This document shows positions 7,642 to 15,504 of a stretch of DNA of 24,398 bases, piece after piece. Source of the DNA: Vulcanimicrobiota bacterium. GTDB taxonomy: Bacteria > Eremiobacterota > Eremiobacteria > Baltobacterales > Baltobacteraceae. The stretch lies in assembly GCA_028287545.1 (NCBI GenBank), contig JAQBPL010000220.1:1-24398 (forward strand). Direction: 5' to 3'. Position 1 is the stretch's first letter. Every line of letters begins with the position of its first letter. The translations under genes were made by a program, and so were the position numbers. The notes under the pieces are model-generated. The model ran no database searches. It worked only from the letters and a program-made list of their open reading frames with translations, and was not told the DNA's origin.

Positions 7642-7833
7642 TTACCGCTCGTCGCGCAGCGAGGCGCGAATCGCGTTGACCAGTTCGGGACCGGCGGTAT
7701 GTCCGTGACTCGAGACGGCGTGTTCGGTTGCGGCTTTGACGACCTCATCCTCGGTCCCGGCGATCGTCAGCGAGCAATTGGTCTCACTGGGGAATTCGCG
7801 ACAGTCGACGATTTTTCTCACAGAAGTTTGCAT
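7642..7833 (-). CDS. DUF1059 family small protein
   Basis: A 63-residue protein starting at ATG 7833-7831 after a strong GGGGAGG Shine-Dalgarno. The family pattern is clear: an N-terminal Cys in VDCREF, a second Cys in ETNCSLTI, then TEDEVVKAATEHAVSSHGH and a C-terminal helix LVNAIRASL. Function in the family is unknown; its size and fold suggest a small sensor or binding protein. It lies 50 bp downstream of the cupin gene on the same strand and should share its TetR-controlled promoter. Longer in-frame readings upstream are arginine-rich artefacts. Confidence 0.85.
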   Translation of the reverse strand: MQTSVRKIVDCREFPSETNCSLTIAGTEDEVVKAATEHAVSSHGHTAGPELVNAIRASLRDER

Positions 7834-7883
7834 GTGAAGTGCCTCCCCTTGCGGTTGTGGAATTTTCGGATCGGCGTTCGACG

Positions 7884-8255
7884 TTACGCCTTCTTCGCGT
7901 AGTTGGTGGCTCCGAACCAGTCGACGACGACGGCCGGCTCGTCGCCGATCACCCAAGCATCGTGACCCTTCGGCAGCGATGTGATGTCCCCGGGACCGGC
8001 GATGAACTCGGTGCCGTCGTCCATCCGGATGCCGAGCTTCCCGGACACGTGATATTGAAAGTGCGGCGCTTCGCAACTCGACGTTTTCGCAAGCGGCTGC
8101 ACGTCGGTCGACCATCGCCAACCGGGGCGGAAGACCAAGCGCCCGACCTCTGCGCCGCCGACGTCGAGGATTTCGGCTCGGCCGTTTGGGAACTCGCGCA
8201 CCTCATCGGGCTTCGCGAACGTCTTGTGTTCGGTTCTCTGCTCGAGGCTCTGCAT
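7884..8255 (-). CDS. Cupin-domain protein
   Basis: A 123-residue single cupin. The core includes EVGRLVFRPGWRWSTDVQP, then CEAPHFQYHVSGKLGIRMDDG and EFIAGPGDITSLPKGHDAWVIGDEP, which match the two cupin motifs. The usual metal histidines are partly present (APHFQYH, GHDAW). The reaction is unknown. The start at ATG 8255 has an excellent AAAGGAG Shine-Dalgarno. A leader of about 100 nt connects it to the operator-flanked promoter, and it is the first gene of the cupin-DUF1059 unit opposite tetR. Confidence 0.86.
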   Translation of the reverse strand: MQSLEQRTEHKTFAKPDEVREFPNGRAEILDVGGAEVGRLVFRPGWRWSTDVQPLAKTSSCEAPHFQYHVSGKLGIRMDDGTEFIAGPGDITSLPKGHDAWVIGDEPAVVVDWFGATNYAKKA

Positions 8256-8356
8256 CGCATGCTCCTTTGCGCGTCGCCGCGAGAGGACGCGGCGAGGCTT
8301 GGTGCGGCGAACTCCGGAGCGTCAGTCCCTGCTGGGACGCGCTGTCCAGACAACTC

Positions 8357-8368
8357 CCTACTAGTAGG
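8357..8368. promoter_or_regulatory. TetR-type operator palindrome 1
   Basis: CCTACTAGTAGG is a perfect 12-bp palindrome centred at 8362.5, just downstream of the -10 box on the minus strand. Its core, CTACTAGTAG, recurs 18 bp away. Confidence 0.7.
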
Positions 8369-8396
8369 AGTATATCTACTAGTAGGTCAAAGTCAA
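8369..8396 (-). promoter_or_regulatory. Promoter of the cupin-DUF1059 operon
   Basis: On the minus strand TTGACT (8396-8391), a 16-bp spacer and TATACT (8374-8369) form a near-consensus sigma70 promoter. One palindrome fills the spacer and the other lies at the expected transcript start, as expected for tight repression. Confidence 0.75.
8376..8385. promoter_or_regulatory. TetR-type operator palindrome 2
   Basis: CTACTAGTAG is a perfect 10-bp palindrome centred at 8380.5 inside the spacer of the cupin promoter and 17 bp before the tetR ATG. Two identical cores on one face of the helix suggest two dimers bound side by side. Confidence 0.7.
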
Positions 8397-8401
8397 GCAA
8401 A

Positions 8402-9067
8402 ATGACGGCGAAAAAAAGTGGTCGTCCCCCGGCTGCCGAGACGCCGGCGACGCAGCGGATTCTCGATGTCGCGGAGCAATGCGCGCAGACGCGGGGATTC
8501 AACGGCTTCAGCTATGCCGACGTTGCGGAAAAGCTGCTCTGCACGAAGGCTAGCCTCCACTATCATTTCCCTTCGAAGGCGGATCTCGGTCGCGCGTTGA
8601 TCGAGCGATATCACCGCGTGTTCATGCAAGCACTCGAAGCGATCGATCGGCAGGCGCACGACGCGCGCGAGAAGCTGCGGCGCTACGCCGGGCTGTACGA
8701 CTCGGTCATGCGCAACGATCGGATGTGCCTGTGCGGCATGTTCGCGGCCGAATTCGCCACGCTCCCCGCTCCAATGCAGGACGAACTGCGGCTCTTCTTC
8801 GACGCGAACGAGGTATGGCTCGCGGTGGTGCTCCAAGACGGTCGTCGAGCCGGCGAACTCGCCTTTCTGGGATCGGCGAAACAGCGGGCGCGCAGCGTCC
8901 TCGGGGCGCTCGAGGGTGCCATGCTCGTGGCGCGCGCGTACGGAGACGGCCGTCGTTTTCAGTCCGCGGCGAAACAGGTCTTGGCGGACCTGGGCGTCGA
9001 GCGGGCCGTCGAATCGGACCTGCAGTCGCGGCCGGCGGTGGACGGCGTGCGGGCGAACCTCGGCTGA
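8402..9067 (+). CDS. TetR/AcrR-family transcriptional regulator
   Basis: A 221-residue repressor. The N-terminal HTH (about 17-62) reads TQRILDVAEQCAQTRGFNGF, then SYADVAEKLLCTKASLHYHFPSKADLG, typical of the NemR/AcuR-like branch. The ligand domain contains C109 and C111 in DRMCLCGMFAAE, a paired-Cys site that could sense thiol-reactive compounds. I chose ATG 8402 because the domain begins there and the operator palindromes lie directly upstream; the longer frame would run through the operators. It probably represses itself and the divergent cupin-DUF1059 genes. No clear Shine-Dalgarno precedes the start. Confidence 0.9.
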   Translation: MTAKKSGRPPAAETPATQRILDVAEQCAQTRGFNGFSYADVAEKLLCTKASLHYHFPSKADLGRALIERYHRVFMQALEAIDRQAHDAREKLRRYAGLYDSVMRNDRMCLCGMFAAEFATLPAPMQDELRLFFDANEVWLAVVLQDGRRAGELAFLGSAKQRARSVLGALEGAMLVARAYGDGRRFQSAAKQVLADLGVERAVESDLQSRPAVDGVRANLG

Positions 9068-9116
9068 CGCTGCGCCGGCAAGAAGAAGCCCCGGCACGAA
9101 GCGCGTACAGGGAGGG

Positions 9117-12104
9117 ATGCGCCGTCGTTTCCCCGTCGCGGTTCTGGCCGTGCTGTTCGCCACCCCGCTGTTCTCGACGGGCGGCGCCGTTGCGGGCGGC
9201 TCGCACGCCGTCGATCCGGCGCTGTATGGCGGTCTGCGCTGGCGCAACATCGGCCCGTTCCGCGGCGGACGCGCCGTCGCGGTGAGCGGCGTTGCGGGCG
9301 ATGCGCGCACGTTCTATCTCGGCGCGGTCGGCGGCGGCGTGTGGAAGAGCGGGAACGCCGGACGGTCGTGGACCCCGATCATGGACGCCGAGCCGGTCGC
9401 ATCGATCGGCGCGATCGCGGTTGCCCCCAGCGATCCCTCGACGGTGTACGTCGGCAGCGGTGAAGCCGACATGCGATCCGACATCGTCCACGGCAACGGG
9501 ATGTATCGTTCGAACGATGCGGGGACGACGTGGACGCGCATCGGTTTGACCGACTCGCGCCAGATCGGCCGGATTCTGGTCGATCCGCACGATCCGAAGA
9601 TCCTGCTCGTCGCGGCGCTGGGCCACGCCTACGGGCCCAGCGACATGCGCGGCGTCTACCGTTCGACCGACGGCGGAGCGACCTGGACGCGCACGCTGTT
9701 CCGCGACCGCGACACCGGGGCGATCGACCTCGCGGCCGATCCGTCGATGCGCGTGATCTACGCGTCGCTGTGGCAGACGCGGCGCCCGCCGTGGAGCGTG
9801 TATCTGCCCTCGCGCGGCCCCGGTTCGTCGCTCTGGAAATCGACCGACGGCGGCGTCACGTGGGCGCGCGTCGAGGGCGGCGGCTTTCCGGCGGAACGGC
9901 TGGGCAAGATTGGCCTCGCGGTCGCGCCGAGCACGCCGGACCGCGTCTACGCGATCGTCGACGCGAAGGACGGCGGCCTCTACCGCAGCGACGACGCGGG
10001 CGCGACGTGGAAGCGCACGGCGAAAGACGTGCGCCTCTGGGAGCGCGGCTGGTATTTCTGCCATGTGAGCGTCGATCCCAAGAACGCCGATCGCGTGTAC
10101 GTCTCAGACACGGCACTGTACCGTTCGACCGACGGCGGCACGTCGTTCACCGCGATCAAAGGCTCGCCCGACGGCGACGATTTCCATCAGCTGTGGATCG
10201 ACCCGAACGATCCGGCCCGGATGGTGCTCGGCAGCGATCAAGGTGCGACGGTGAGCGTCGACGGCGCGGCGACGTGGTCGTCGTGGTTCAACCAGCCCAC
10301 CGGGCAGTTCTATCACGTCGCGGTCGACGACGCGCGGCCATACCGTGTGTACGGCGCGCAGCAGGACAACGGCGCCGCGGCGATCGTCTCGCGCAGCACG
10401 CATCGCGGCATCGACGAGCGCGACTGGCGCCCGATCACCGCCGGCGGCGAGAGCGGCACGATCGTGCCGGATCCGCGCGACCGCGAGGCGATCTTCGGAC
10501 GCGACGGCTACGGCGTCAGCCGCGAAGATCTGCGCGCCGCGCAGACGCGCGCGCTCTCGCCGGTGCTCGGGCGCGCCGGAATCTGGCGGACCGAGTGGAC
10601 GATGCCGATCGCATTCGGCCGCGACGGCGCGCTCTACGTCTCGAACCAGCGCGTCTGGCGCAGCCGCGACCGCGGCGCGCACTGGACGGCGATCTCGGGC
10701 GACCTCACCCGCACGGCGCCGGCGATTCCGCCGACCCTCGATCCCGCCACGGCGCGTGACACCGACGGCGAAGCCTCACGCGGCGTCGTCTACGCGCTCG
10801 CACCGTCGCCGCGCAACGCGCAGCTGCTGTGGGCCGGGACCGACGACGGACTCGTTCATCGCACGGCCGACGGCGGCCGCACGTGGCGCGACGTCACGCC
10901 GCGTGGCGCAGGAGCATGGCAGCACGTCGCGGCGATCGACGCGTCGCATTTCGACGACGCGACGGCATACGTCGCGATCGACAAGCATCGGCTCGACGAC
11001 GACCGTCCCTCGATCGCGGTGACGCACGATGCGGGCCGCACCTGGCGCGCAGCGGTCGCGGGTCTCCCCGACGGCAACGTCAACGTCGTTCGCGAAGATC
11101 CCGTGCAGCGCGGGCTCTTGTACGCGGGCACTGAGACGGGAGTCTTCGTCTCGTTCGACGGCGGCGCGTCGTGGAGTTCGCTGCGCGCGAACATGCCGGT
11201 CGTCTCGGTGCGCGACATCGCGGTGCACGACGGCGACCTGGTCATCGCAACGCACGGCCGCGCATTCTGGATCCTCGATGAGATCGGTCCGCTGCGTCAA
11301 CTCGCCGCCGATGCGTCGGGGAGCGCGCGGTTGTTCGCGCCGCGCGACGCGGTTCGCTATCGGCCCTACGGCGACGAAGGCGAAGCGGTGCCGCCGGAAC
11401 TCTCGCGCGGTGAAAACCCGCCGTACGGCGCGATGCTCCACTACGTCGTGCCGCACGGCGCGAACGGCCCCGTAACGCTCGCCGTCCTCGACGCGCGCGG
11501 CAGCGTGCTGCGCCGGTGGTCGAGCGCCGAGCGGCCCAAGGTCACCGACGCGAGCGACGTCGCCTACCCGGCGTACTGGATCGCGCCGAATCCGGTCCCG
11601 CCGGGCGAACCCGGGATGCACCGTTTCGCTTGGGACTTCCGCATCGCCGGCGGCGACGACGCACCGTTCGCCCCGCCGGGCCGGTACCGCGTCCGTCTGG
11701 CGCTCGACGGCAGAACCTACGAGCAGCCGCTCGTGGTTCGCCGGCCGCCGCACGTCGCGGCGAGCGATGCCGACCTCGTCGCGCAATACGCGCTCGCGCA
11801 TGCGGTCTATGACCTGCGCGGACGGCTGCGCGCCGCGATCACCGCCTCCGACGCGCTGCGCAAGAAGCCGAACGCGAATGCCGGGCGCATCGCGGCGATC
11901 GCCGGAGGGCCGCCGAGTGACAGCGAACGAGCCACCGGCCGCATCGACACGCTACGCGCCGTCTCACGCGCCCTCGGCGACCTTCAAGACGCGATCGAAA
12001 GCGCCGACACCGCACCAACCCCAACGGAACACGCCGCCTGGGCAACACTGCGCCCAACGGCCGAACGCCTACTCCAACGCTGGAGCACGATGTCGCGGAT
12101 ATAG
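9117..12104 (+). CDS. Large secreted BNR/Asp-box repeat protein (VPS10/sortilin-like, GH74-like propeller)
   Basis: A 995-residue exported protein. The start ATG 9117 opens the signal peptide MRRRFPVAVLAVLFATPLFS; the frame upstream belongs to tetR. Domain start LYGGLRWRNIGPFRGGRAVAVSGV is typical of this bacterial family. I count about eleven Asp-boxes of the SxDxGxTW kind, near residues 78, 132, 183, 242, 291, 337, 381, 516, 583, 635 and 679, which points to two seven-bladed propellers. The C-terminal third includes a FlgD/Ig-like piece (PPGRYRVRLALDGRTYEQPLVV) and an alpha-helical tail. Some propellers of this shape are xyloglucanases, but most family members have no known substrate. The GGAGGG directly before ATG leaves an unusually short Shine-Dalgarno spacing. 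Confidence 0.88.
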   Translation: MRRRFPVAVLAVLFATPLFSTGGAVAGGSHAVDPALYGGLRWRNIGPFRGGRAVAVSGVAGDARTFYLGAVGGGVWKSGNAGRSWTPIMDAEPVASIGAIAVAPSDPSTVYVGSGEADMRSDIVHGNGMYRSNDAGTTWTRIGLTDSRQIGRILVDPHDPKILLVAALGHAYGPSDMRGVYRSTDGGATWTRTLFRDRDTGAIDLAADPSMRVIYASLWQTRRPPWSVYLPSRGPGSSLWKSTDGGVTWARVEGGGFPAERLGKIGLAVAPSTPDRVYAIVDAKDGGLYRSDDAGATWKRTAKDVRLWERGWYFCHVSVDPKNADRVYVSDTALYRSTDGGTSFTAIKGSPDGDDFHQLWIDPNDPARMVLGSDQGATVSVDGAATWSSWFNQPTGQFYHVAVDDARPYRVYGAQQDNGAAAIVSRSTHRGIDERDWRPITAGGESGTIVPDPRDREAIFGRDGYGVSREDLRAAQTRALSPVLGRAGIWRTEWTMPIAFGRDGALYVSNQRVWRSRDRGAHWTAISGDLTRTAPAIPPTLDPATARDTDGEASRGVVYALAPSPRNAQLLWAGTDDGLVHRTADGGRTWRDVTPRGAGAWQHVAAIDASHFDDATAYVAIDKHRLDDDRPSIAVTHDAGRTWRAAVAGLPDGNVNVVREDPVQRGLLYAGTETGVFVSFDGGASWSSLRANMPVVSVRDIAVHDGDLVIATHGRAFWILDEIGPLRQLAADASGSARLFAPRDAVRYRPYGDEGEAVPPELSRGENPPYGAMLHYVVPHGANGPVTLAVLDARGSVLRRWSSAERPKVTDASDVAYPAYWIAPNPVPPGEPGMHRFAWDFRIAGGDDAPFAPPGRYRVRLALDGRTYEQPLVVRRPPHVAASDADLVAQYALAHAVYDLRGRLRAAITASDALRKKPNANAGRIAAIAGGPPSDSERATGRIDTLRAVSRALGDLQDAIESADTAPTPTEHAAWATLRPTAERLLQRWSTMSRI

Positions 12105-12141
12105 GCGCGATGTGAACCCGTCAGCCCGAGCGCCCGATAAA

Positions 12142-12162
12142 GGCTCGAGGGGCCCTTGAGCC
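12142..12162. terminator. GC-rich hairpin between convergent genes
   Basis: A 21-nt sequence folds into a 9-bp stem (one G-T pair) with a 3-nt GGC loop. It lies 38 bp after the Asp-box protein stop and 6 bp before the convergent cupin stop. There is no U-run, so it is at best a bidirectional or Rho-assisted terminator. Confidence 0.45.
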
Positions 12163-12167
12163 GGGCC

Positions 12168-12632
12168 TTAGCCGAGGAACTGCGCGATCGCCGGATTCGC
12201 GCGCAGTGCGGCGAGTTCGTCTTCGGTCGGCAGCTGCGGGCGGTCGCGCTCGATCGGGACCAGGCAGAGAAACCCGAGCGGCGCGTCGGCGGCGGCGCGG
12301 AATTGATGCCAGGTCAGCGGCGGGACGCGGCAGAGGTCGTGCTCGCCGATCTCGCGCACCTCGTCGCCGATCAGGCACGTGCCGCGCCCGCGCAAGATCA
12401 GCACCGCGTGGACGTGTTCGTGGCGCTCGAGCGTGCTGTAGCCGCCCGGAGCAACCTCGAAATACCGCAGCTGGCAGCCATGCTCGGCTTCTTCGAAGAG
12501 CACTTGCCGGGTGATGCTCCGGAACGGCGCCGTCGCTTCGTCCTTGTAGGCGAGCACCTCGACGTCGTCCCAGCCAAAGGCCTCGTCGCCGGGGCGGAAG
12601 CTACGCGTGTGCGCCGATTGCTGCAGATCCAT
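12168..12632 (-). CDS. Cupin protein paired with the RuBisCO-like protein (possible methylthioxylulose-5-phosphate methylsulfurylase)
   Basis: A 154-residue single-domain cupin. Motif 1 reads LERHEHVHAVLILRGRGTCLIGDE with the metal-binding HxHxxH pattern; motif 2 reads EHDLCRVPPLTWHQFRA with its His. The start ATG 12632 lies 32 bp inside the end of the RuBisCO-like gene, so expression is coupled. In Rhodospirillum rubrum a Mn-dependent cupin next to the RuBisCO-like protein cleaves 1-methylthioxylulose-5-phosphate to deoxyxylulose-5-phosphate and methanethiol; the same pairing here suggests that role. The role is inferred from context and fold, not from a known diagnostic residue. A generic small-molecule cupin remains possible. 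Confidence 0.85.
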   Translation of the reverse strand: MDLQQSAHTRSFRPGDEAFGWDDVEVLAYKDEATAPFRSITRQVLFEEAEHGCQLRYFEVAPGGYSTLERHEHVHAVLILRGRGTCLIGDEVREIGEHDLCRVPPLTWHQFRAAADAPLGFLCLVPIERDRPQLPTEDELAALRANPAIAQFLG

Positions 12633-13716
12633 GTCCGGCTACTTTCGCGACGTACTCGCGCGTTCGCTCCAAGAGCGCATCGCGCGCGATGAGCAAGTTG
12701 CCGCCGATCAGCAGCATCGTGTCGGACCCGTAGAAATCGAGCATCTCGTCGACGCGTTCGAGCGACATCCCGCCGGCGGGGACCGGCAGGGCGGGGCGGA
12801 GACCGCCCCACGGCGCGCGGGCAGCCTGCGCCAGCGCCGCGCACTCCTCGCGCGGATACGCGAAGCGGCCGCCGTAGTTGGTGAAGATCGGCGCATCCGC
12901 ACCGAACAGGCGGAACAGCCGCCCGAACAGCAGCTCCGGTGCGATGCGCCCGCCCGCGGCCGACGGATGCGCGAGGTAGACGAAGTCGGGGAACTCGTCG
13001 ACCAGTTCGACGAACGCCGGCAACCCGATCAGCATCGGCGCGACGAGGACGACGCGCACGCCCGCGTCGCGGGCGAACTGCGCGCGTTCGCGCAGCACGC
13101 GCGGCGTTCCCGAGAGGTTCGGCGCGTAGCACGCAGGCTTGCCGGTGGTCTGCACCGCCTCGGCGACGGCGCGCTGACACGCGACGACGCGTTCGCCGAA
13201 CCGCGAGGACGGTTGATCGACGATGCCGTGATCGTCTTTGATGATGTCGACGCCGGCCAGCGCGAAGGTGTGGCACATACGGGCCAACTCCGCGGTCGGC
13301 AGGCCTTGCGGCTTCATCGCGGTGCTCGTCAACGCGCGGCCGGGCGCGTCGAGGAGCGCGCGGATCCCGGCGATTCCGTGACGCGGACCGACGAACCGCG
13401 CGAGCAGCGCCGGCGGAAGGTCGAGCCCGACGAAGCGCACGTTCTCCCAGAGCGAACAGTTGCCGAAGAGCATGTTCATCAGCTGCGCGGGCTCGCCGCC
13501 GGTCGTCTCCACCGCGATCGCGACATCGACGCGATAGCGATCCTCGGCGACCGCCGTGACGGCGGTGACGCGGGCGACGATCTCGTCGAGCACACGCTGG
13601 TCGGCGATCGCCGCGAGCGGACACTCGACGCTCTGTTCGAGCGCGAGCGCCTGCGCGCGCTCGTCGATGCGGTCCGCCGTGGAATCGATCATGTAGGTCG
13701 CGGTCAGCCAGGCCAT
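12601..13716 (-). CDS. RuBisCO-like protein (form IV), candidate 5-methylthioribulose-1-phosphate isomerase
   Basis: A 371-residue RuBisCO large-subunit homologue. Landmarks against true RuBisCO: FGNCS (N86), TAMKPQG (K135, equivalent of K175), GVDIIKDDHG (K160, D161 and D162; the carbamylated-Lys region), LAHPSAAG (H250), PVPAGGMS (SGG loop) and LLIGGN (phosphate loop). The canonical KDDE has become KDDH, and the loop 6 Lys segment is absent, so it cannot be a carboxylase. Family members act as enolases or isomerases on methylthio-sugar phosphates. The adjacent, overlapping cupin favours the isomerase of the R. rubrum MTA-isoprenoid shunt. It starts 28 bp after the ABC permease stop. No MTA phosphorylase or MTR kinase gene lies in the window. 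Confidence 0.88.
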   Translation of the reverse strand: MAWLTATYMIDSTADRIDERAQALALEQSVECPLAAIADQRVLDEIVARVTAVTAVAEDRYRVDVAIAVETTGGEPAQLMNMLFGNCSLWENVRFVGLDLPPALLARFVGPRHGIAGIRALLDAPGRALTSTAMKPQGLPTAELARMCHTFALAGVDIIKDDHGIVDQPSSRFGERVVACQRAVAEAVQTTGKPACYAPNLSGTPRVLRERAQFARDAGVRVVLVAPMLIGLPAFVELVDEFPDFVYLAHPSAAGGRIAPELLFGRLFRLFGADAPIFTNYGGRFAYPREECAALAQAARAPWGGLRPALPVPAGGMSLERVDEMLDFYGSDTMLLIGGNLLIARDALLERTREYVAKVAGHGSAAIGAHA

Positions 13717-13744
13717 GCCCGACGACCCTTCCGGGCGCTCACCG

Positions 13745-14542
13745 CTAGCTCCCGGTCCCCTGGTAGCGGTCGATCCCGACGCGCCAGAAGGCGTACCCCG
13801 CGGCGACGCAGAGCGCGCCGACGAGCGGCGTCAGCAGGCCGACCGCCGGGTTCAGGTGCAGTCCGTCCTCGCTCTTGTGCAGCAGGTACGTCGCCGGAAA
13901 GTAGTTCATGAACGCGAACGGCAAGGCGAACGTCAAGGCGATGCGCACGCCGCGCTGGTAGATCGAGATCGGATAGCGCGAGAACTCCTGTTCGAGCGAC
14001 ATGAAGACCCAGCGCAGCGAGTCGATGCGGGTGAACCAGAACGAAGCGGTCGCGATCGCGAGGTTGACGCCGAAGTCGATCAGCGCGCCGCCGATCGCCA
14101 CGAACGGCACGTACAGCACGAAGATCCAATCGACGCGCACCCCCGCAAACGCGGTCGCGACGCAGAAACAGATCACGGCGAGGATCAGTTCGTCCGGCCA
14201 GACTTGCTGCGGAACGGTGATCGCTTGGAAGAGCGGGTCCAGCGGCCGCACGAGGAAGCGGTCGAAACGGCCTTCGCGAACGAATTCCGGCACGCTGCCG
14301 ACGCCGGTGAAGAGCGTGTTGTGCAGCGAGTGGCCGAGCATCCACAGGCCGTACATGAACGCCGTCTCGCGGAAATTCCAGCCGTTGATCGAAGGGAAGT
14401 TGCGCAGCGTCACCCACAGCGCGACGATCGCGGTGCCATGATAGATGATGGTGAAGAAGGCCCACATGACGAAGTTCGCCCGATACTCCAGCATCGTGAG
14501 CAGGTTGATCCACCAATAACGTGCGTACGTCGCCAGGTACAC
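13745..14542 (-). CDS. ABC-2 type permease subunit (COG3694-like)
   Basis: A 265-residue integral membrane protein with about six hydrophobic segments. The N-terminal YARYWWINLLTMLEYRANF and the coupling-helix region FVREGRFDRFLVRPLDPLFQ are hallmarks of the ABC2_membrane_6 permeases that work as a heterodimer with a COG4587 partner and a COG4586 ATPase. Both partners appear at 20568-21401 and 21953-22984, so this is probably the displaced third subunit of one exporter. The start is GTG 14542; the next candidate, an internal ATG at codon 17, would remove the conserved N-terminus. The 5' end overlaps that of the divergent glycosylase gene by 22 bp. Confidence 0.88.
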   Translation of the reverse strand: MYLATYARYWWINLLTMLEYRANFVMWAFFTIIYHGTAIVALWVTLRNFPSINGWNFRETAFMYGLWMLGHSLHNTLFTGVGSVPEFVREGRFDRFLVRPLDPLFQAITVPQQVWPDELILAVICFCVATAFAGVRVDWIFVLYVPFVAIGGALIDFGVNLAIATASFWFTRIDSLRWVFMSLEQEFSRYPISIYQRGVRIALTFALPFAFMNYFPATYLLHKSEDGLHLNPAVGLLTPLVGALCVAAGYAFWRVGIDRYQGTGS

Positions 14543-15447
14543 CGCAGCCGAGTTCCGCCCGCGAGGCCGTCGTCCCCGTCCGCACGCCGTATCGTCTGGA
14601 CCTCTCCGCCGTCGTCCTGCGCCGGCTCTCGAGCAACGTCGTCGACGTATTCGAGGGCGGCGTCTACCGCCGTCTGCTCGGCGACCCGCTGCAGCCGACG
14701 CTGCTCAGCGTCGCCCAGCACGCGCCCGACGCCGTCACGGTGCGGTTCGACGGACCGGCCGCCGAGCGGTTCGACCCGGCATCGGTCGTACAGCGGGCGC
14801 TCGGCACCGACGTCGATCTGAGCGCGTTCTATCGCGGCGCGCAGGACGTGCCTTGGCTGAAGGTCGTCGCCGAGGGCGCGCTCGGCGTCAAACCGCCGCG
14901 CTACCCGTCGCTGTGGGAGGCGGTCGTCAACGCGGTCGTCTACCAGCAGGTCTCGATTCACGCCGCGGGCGCAATCCTGCGGCGCGTCATCGAACGGTAC
15001 GGTGCGCCGCGCGAGATCGGTGACCTTCGGCTCTACCCGTTCCCCGCCGCGCGCACGCTGCTCGACGCCGACCCGCCGGAGCTGCGCGATCTCGGACTCT
15101 CCGTCAACAAGATCAACTCCCTCAAAGCCGTCGCCGCCGCGATCGAAGACCGTTCGCTCGACGAATCGACGCTCACGCTGCTGGAAACGCCGGACCTGCT
15201 CGCTGCGCTGGCCGAGCACAAGGGCATCGGACCGTGGACCGCCGCGGTCATCGCGCTGCGCGGCTTCGGCCGCCTGGACGTCTTCCCGATGAACGATTCC
15301 GGCGCGGCCGCGTCGCTGCGCAAGCTCTCCGGCGATCCGACGGTCCAGCCGGAGCCGGTAATCGCGGCGCTCGTCCCGCAACAAGGTATGCTCTACTACC
15401 ACCTGCTGATCGGCCGCCTCGTCGAGCGCGGTGAGGTCGCGTTGTAG
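14521..15447 (+). CDS. AlkA-like DNA-3-methyladenine glycosylase (HhH-GPD)
   Basis: A 308-residue base-excision repair enzyme. The N-terminal part resembles the AlkA_N-type beta domain. The core carries LWEAVVNAVVYQQVS, the helix-hairpin-helix LAEHKGIGPWTAAVIALRG (about 230-248) and FPMNDSG, whose D259 aligns with the catalytic Asp238 of E. coli AlkA. It excises alkylated purines from DNA. GTG 14521 is the only usable start before the domain, and it places the first 22 bp over the start of the divergent permease. Together with aidB at 18036-19688 it adds to an alkylation-damage theme, though the genes are not contiguous. Confidence 0.87.
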   Translation: MRTSPGTPQPSSAREAVVPVRTPYRLDLSAVVLRRLSSNVVDVFEGGVYRRLLGDPLQPTLLSVAQHAPDAVTVRFDGPAAERFDPASVVQRALGTDVDLSAFYRGAQDVPWLKVVAEGALGVKPPRYPSLWEAVVNAVVYQQVSIHAAGAILRRVIERYGAPREIGDLRLYPFPAARTLLDADPPELRDLGLSVNKINSLKAVAAAIEDRSLDESTLTLLETPDLLAALAEHKGIGPWTAAVIALRGFGRLDVFPMNDSGAAASLRKLSGDPTVQPEPVIAALVPQQGMLYYHLLIGRLVERGEVAL

Positions 15448-15504
15448 CGGCACCTCGGCGCGCCTCGGAACCCGGCCCGGATCGGGCGGGTCTGGGAGGG
15501 CACT

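Noticed and set aside
10776..11801. 341-codon minus-strand frame within the Asp-box gene
   Set aside because: It is the mirror of a repeat-rich coding region and has no recognisable feature.
12601..13716. A true carbon-fixing RuBisCO
   Set aside because: The KDDE motif is altered, the loop 6 Lys segment is missing and the protein is about 100 residues short of a form I/II large subunit.
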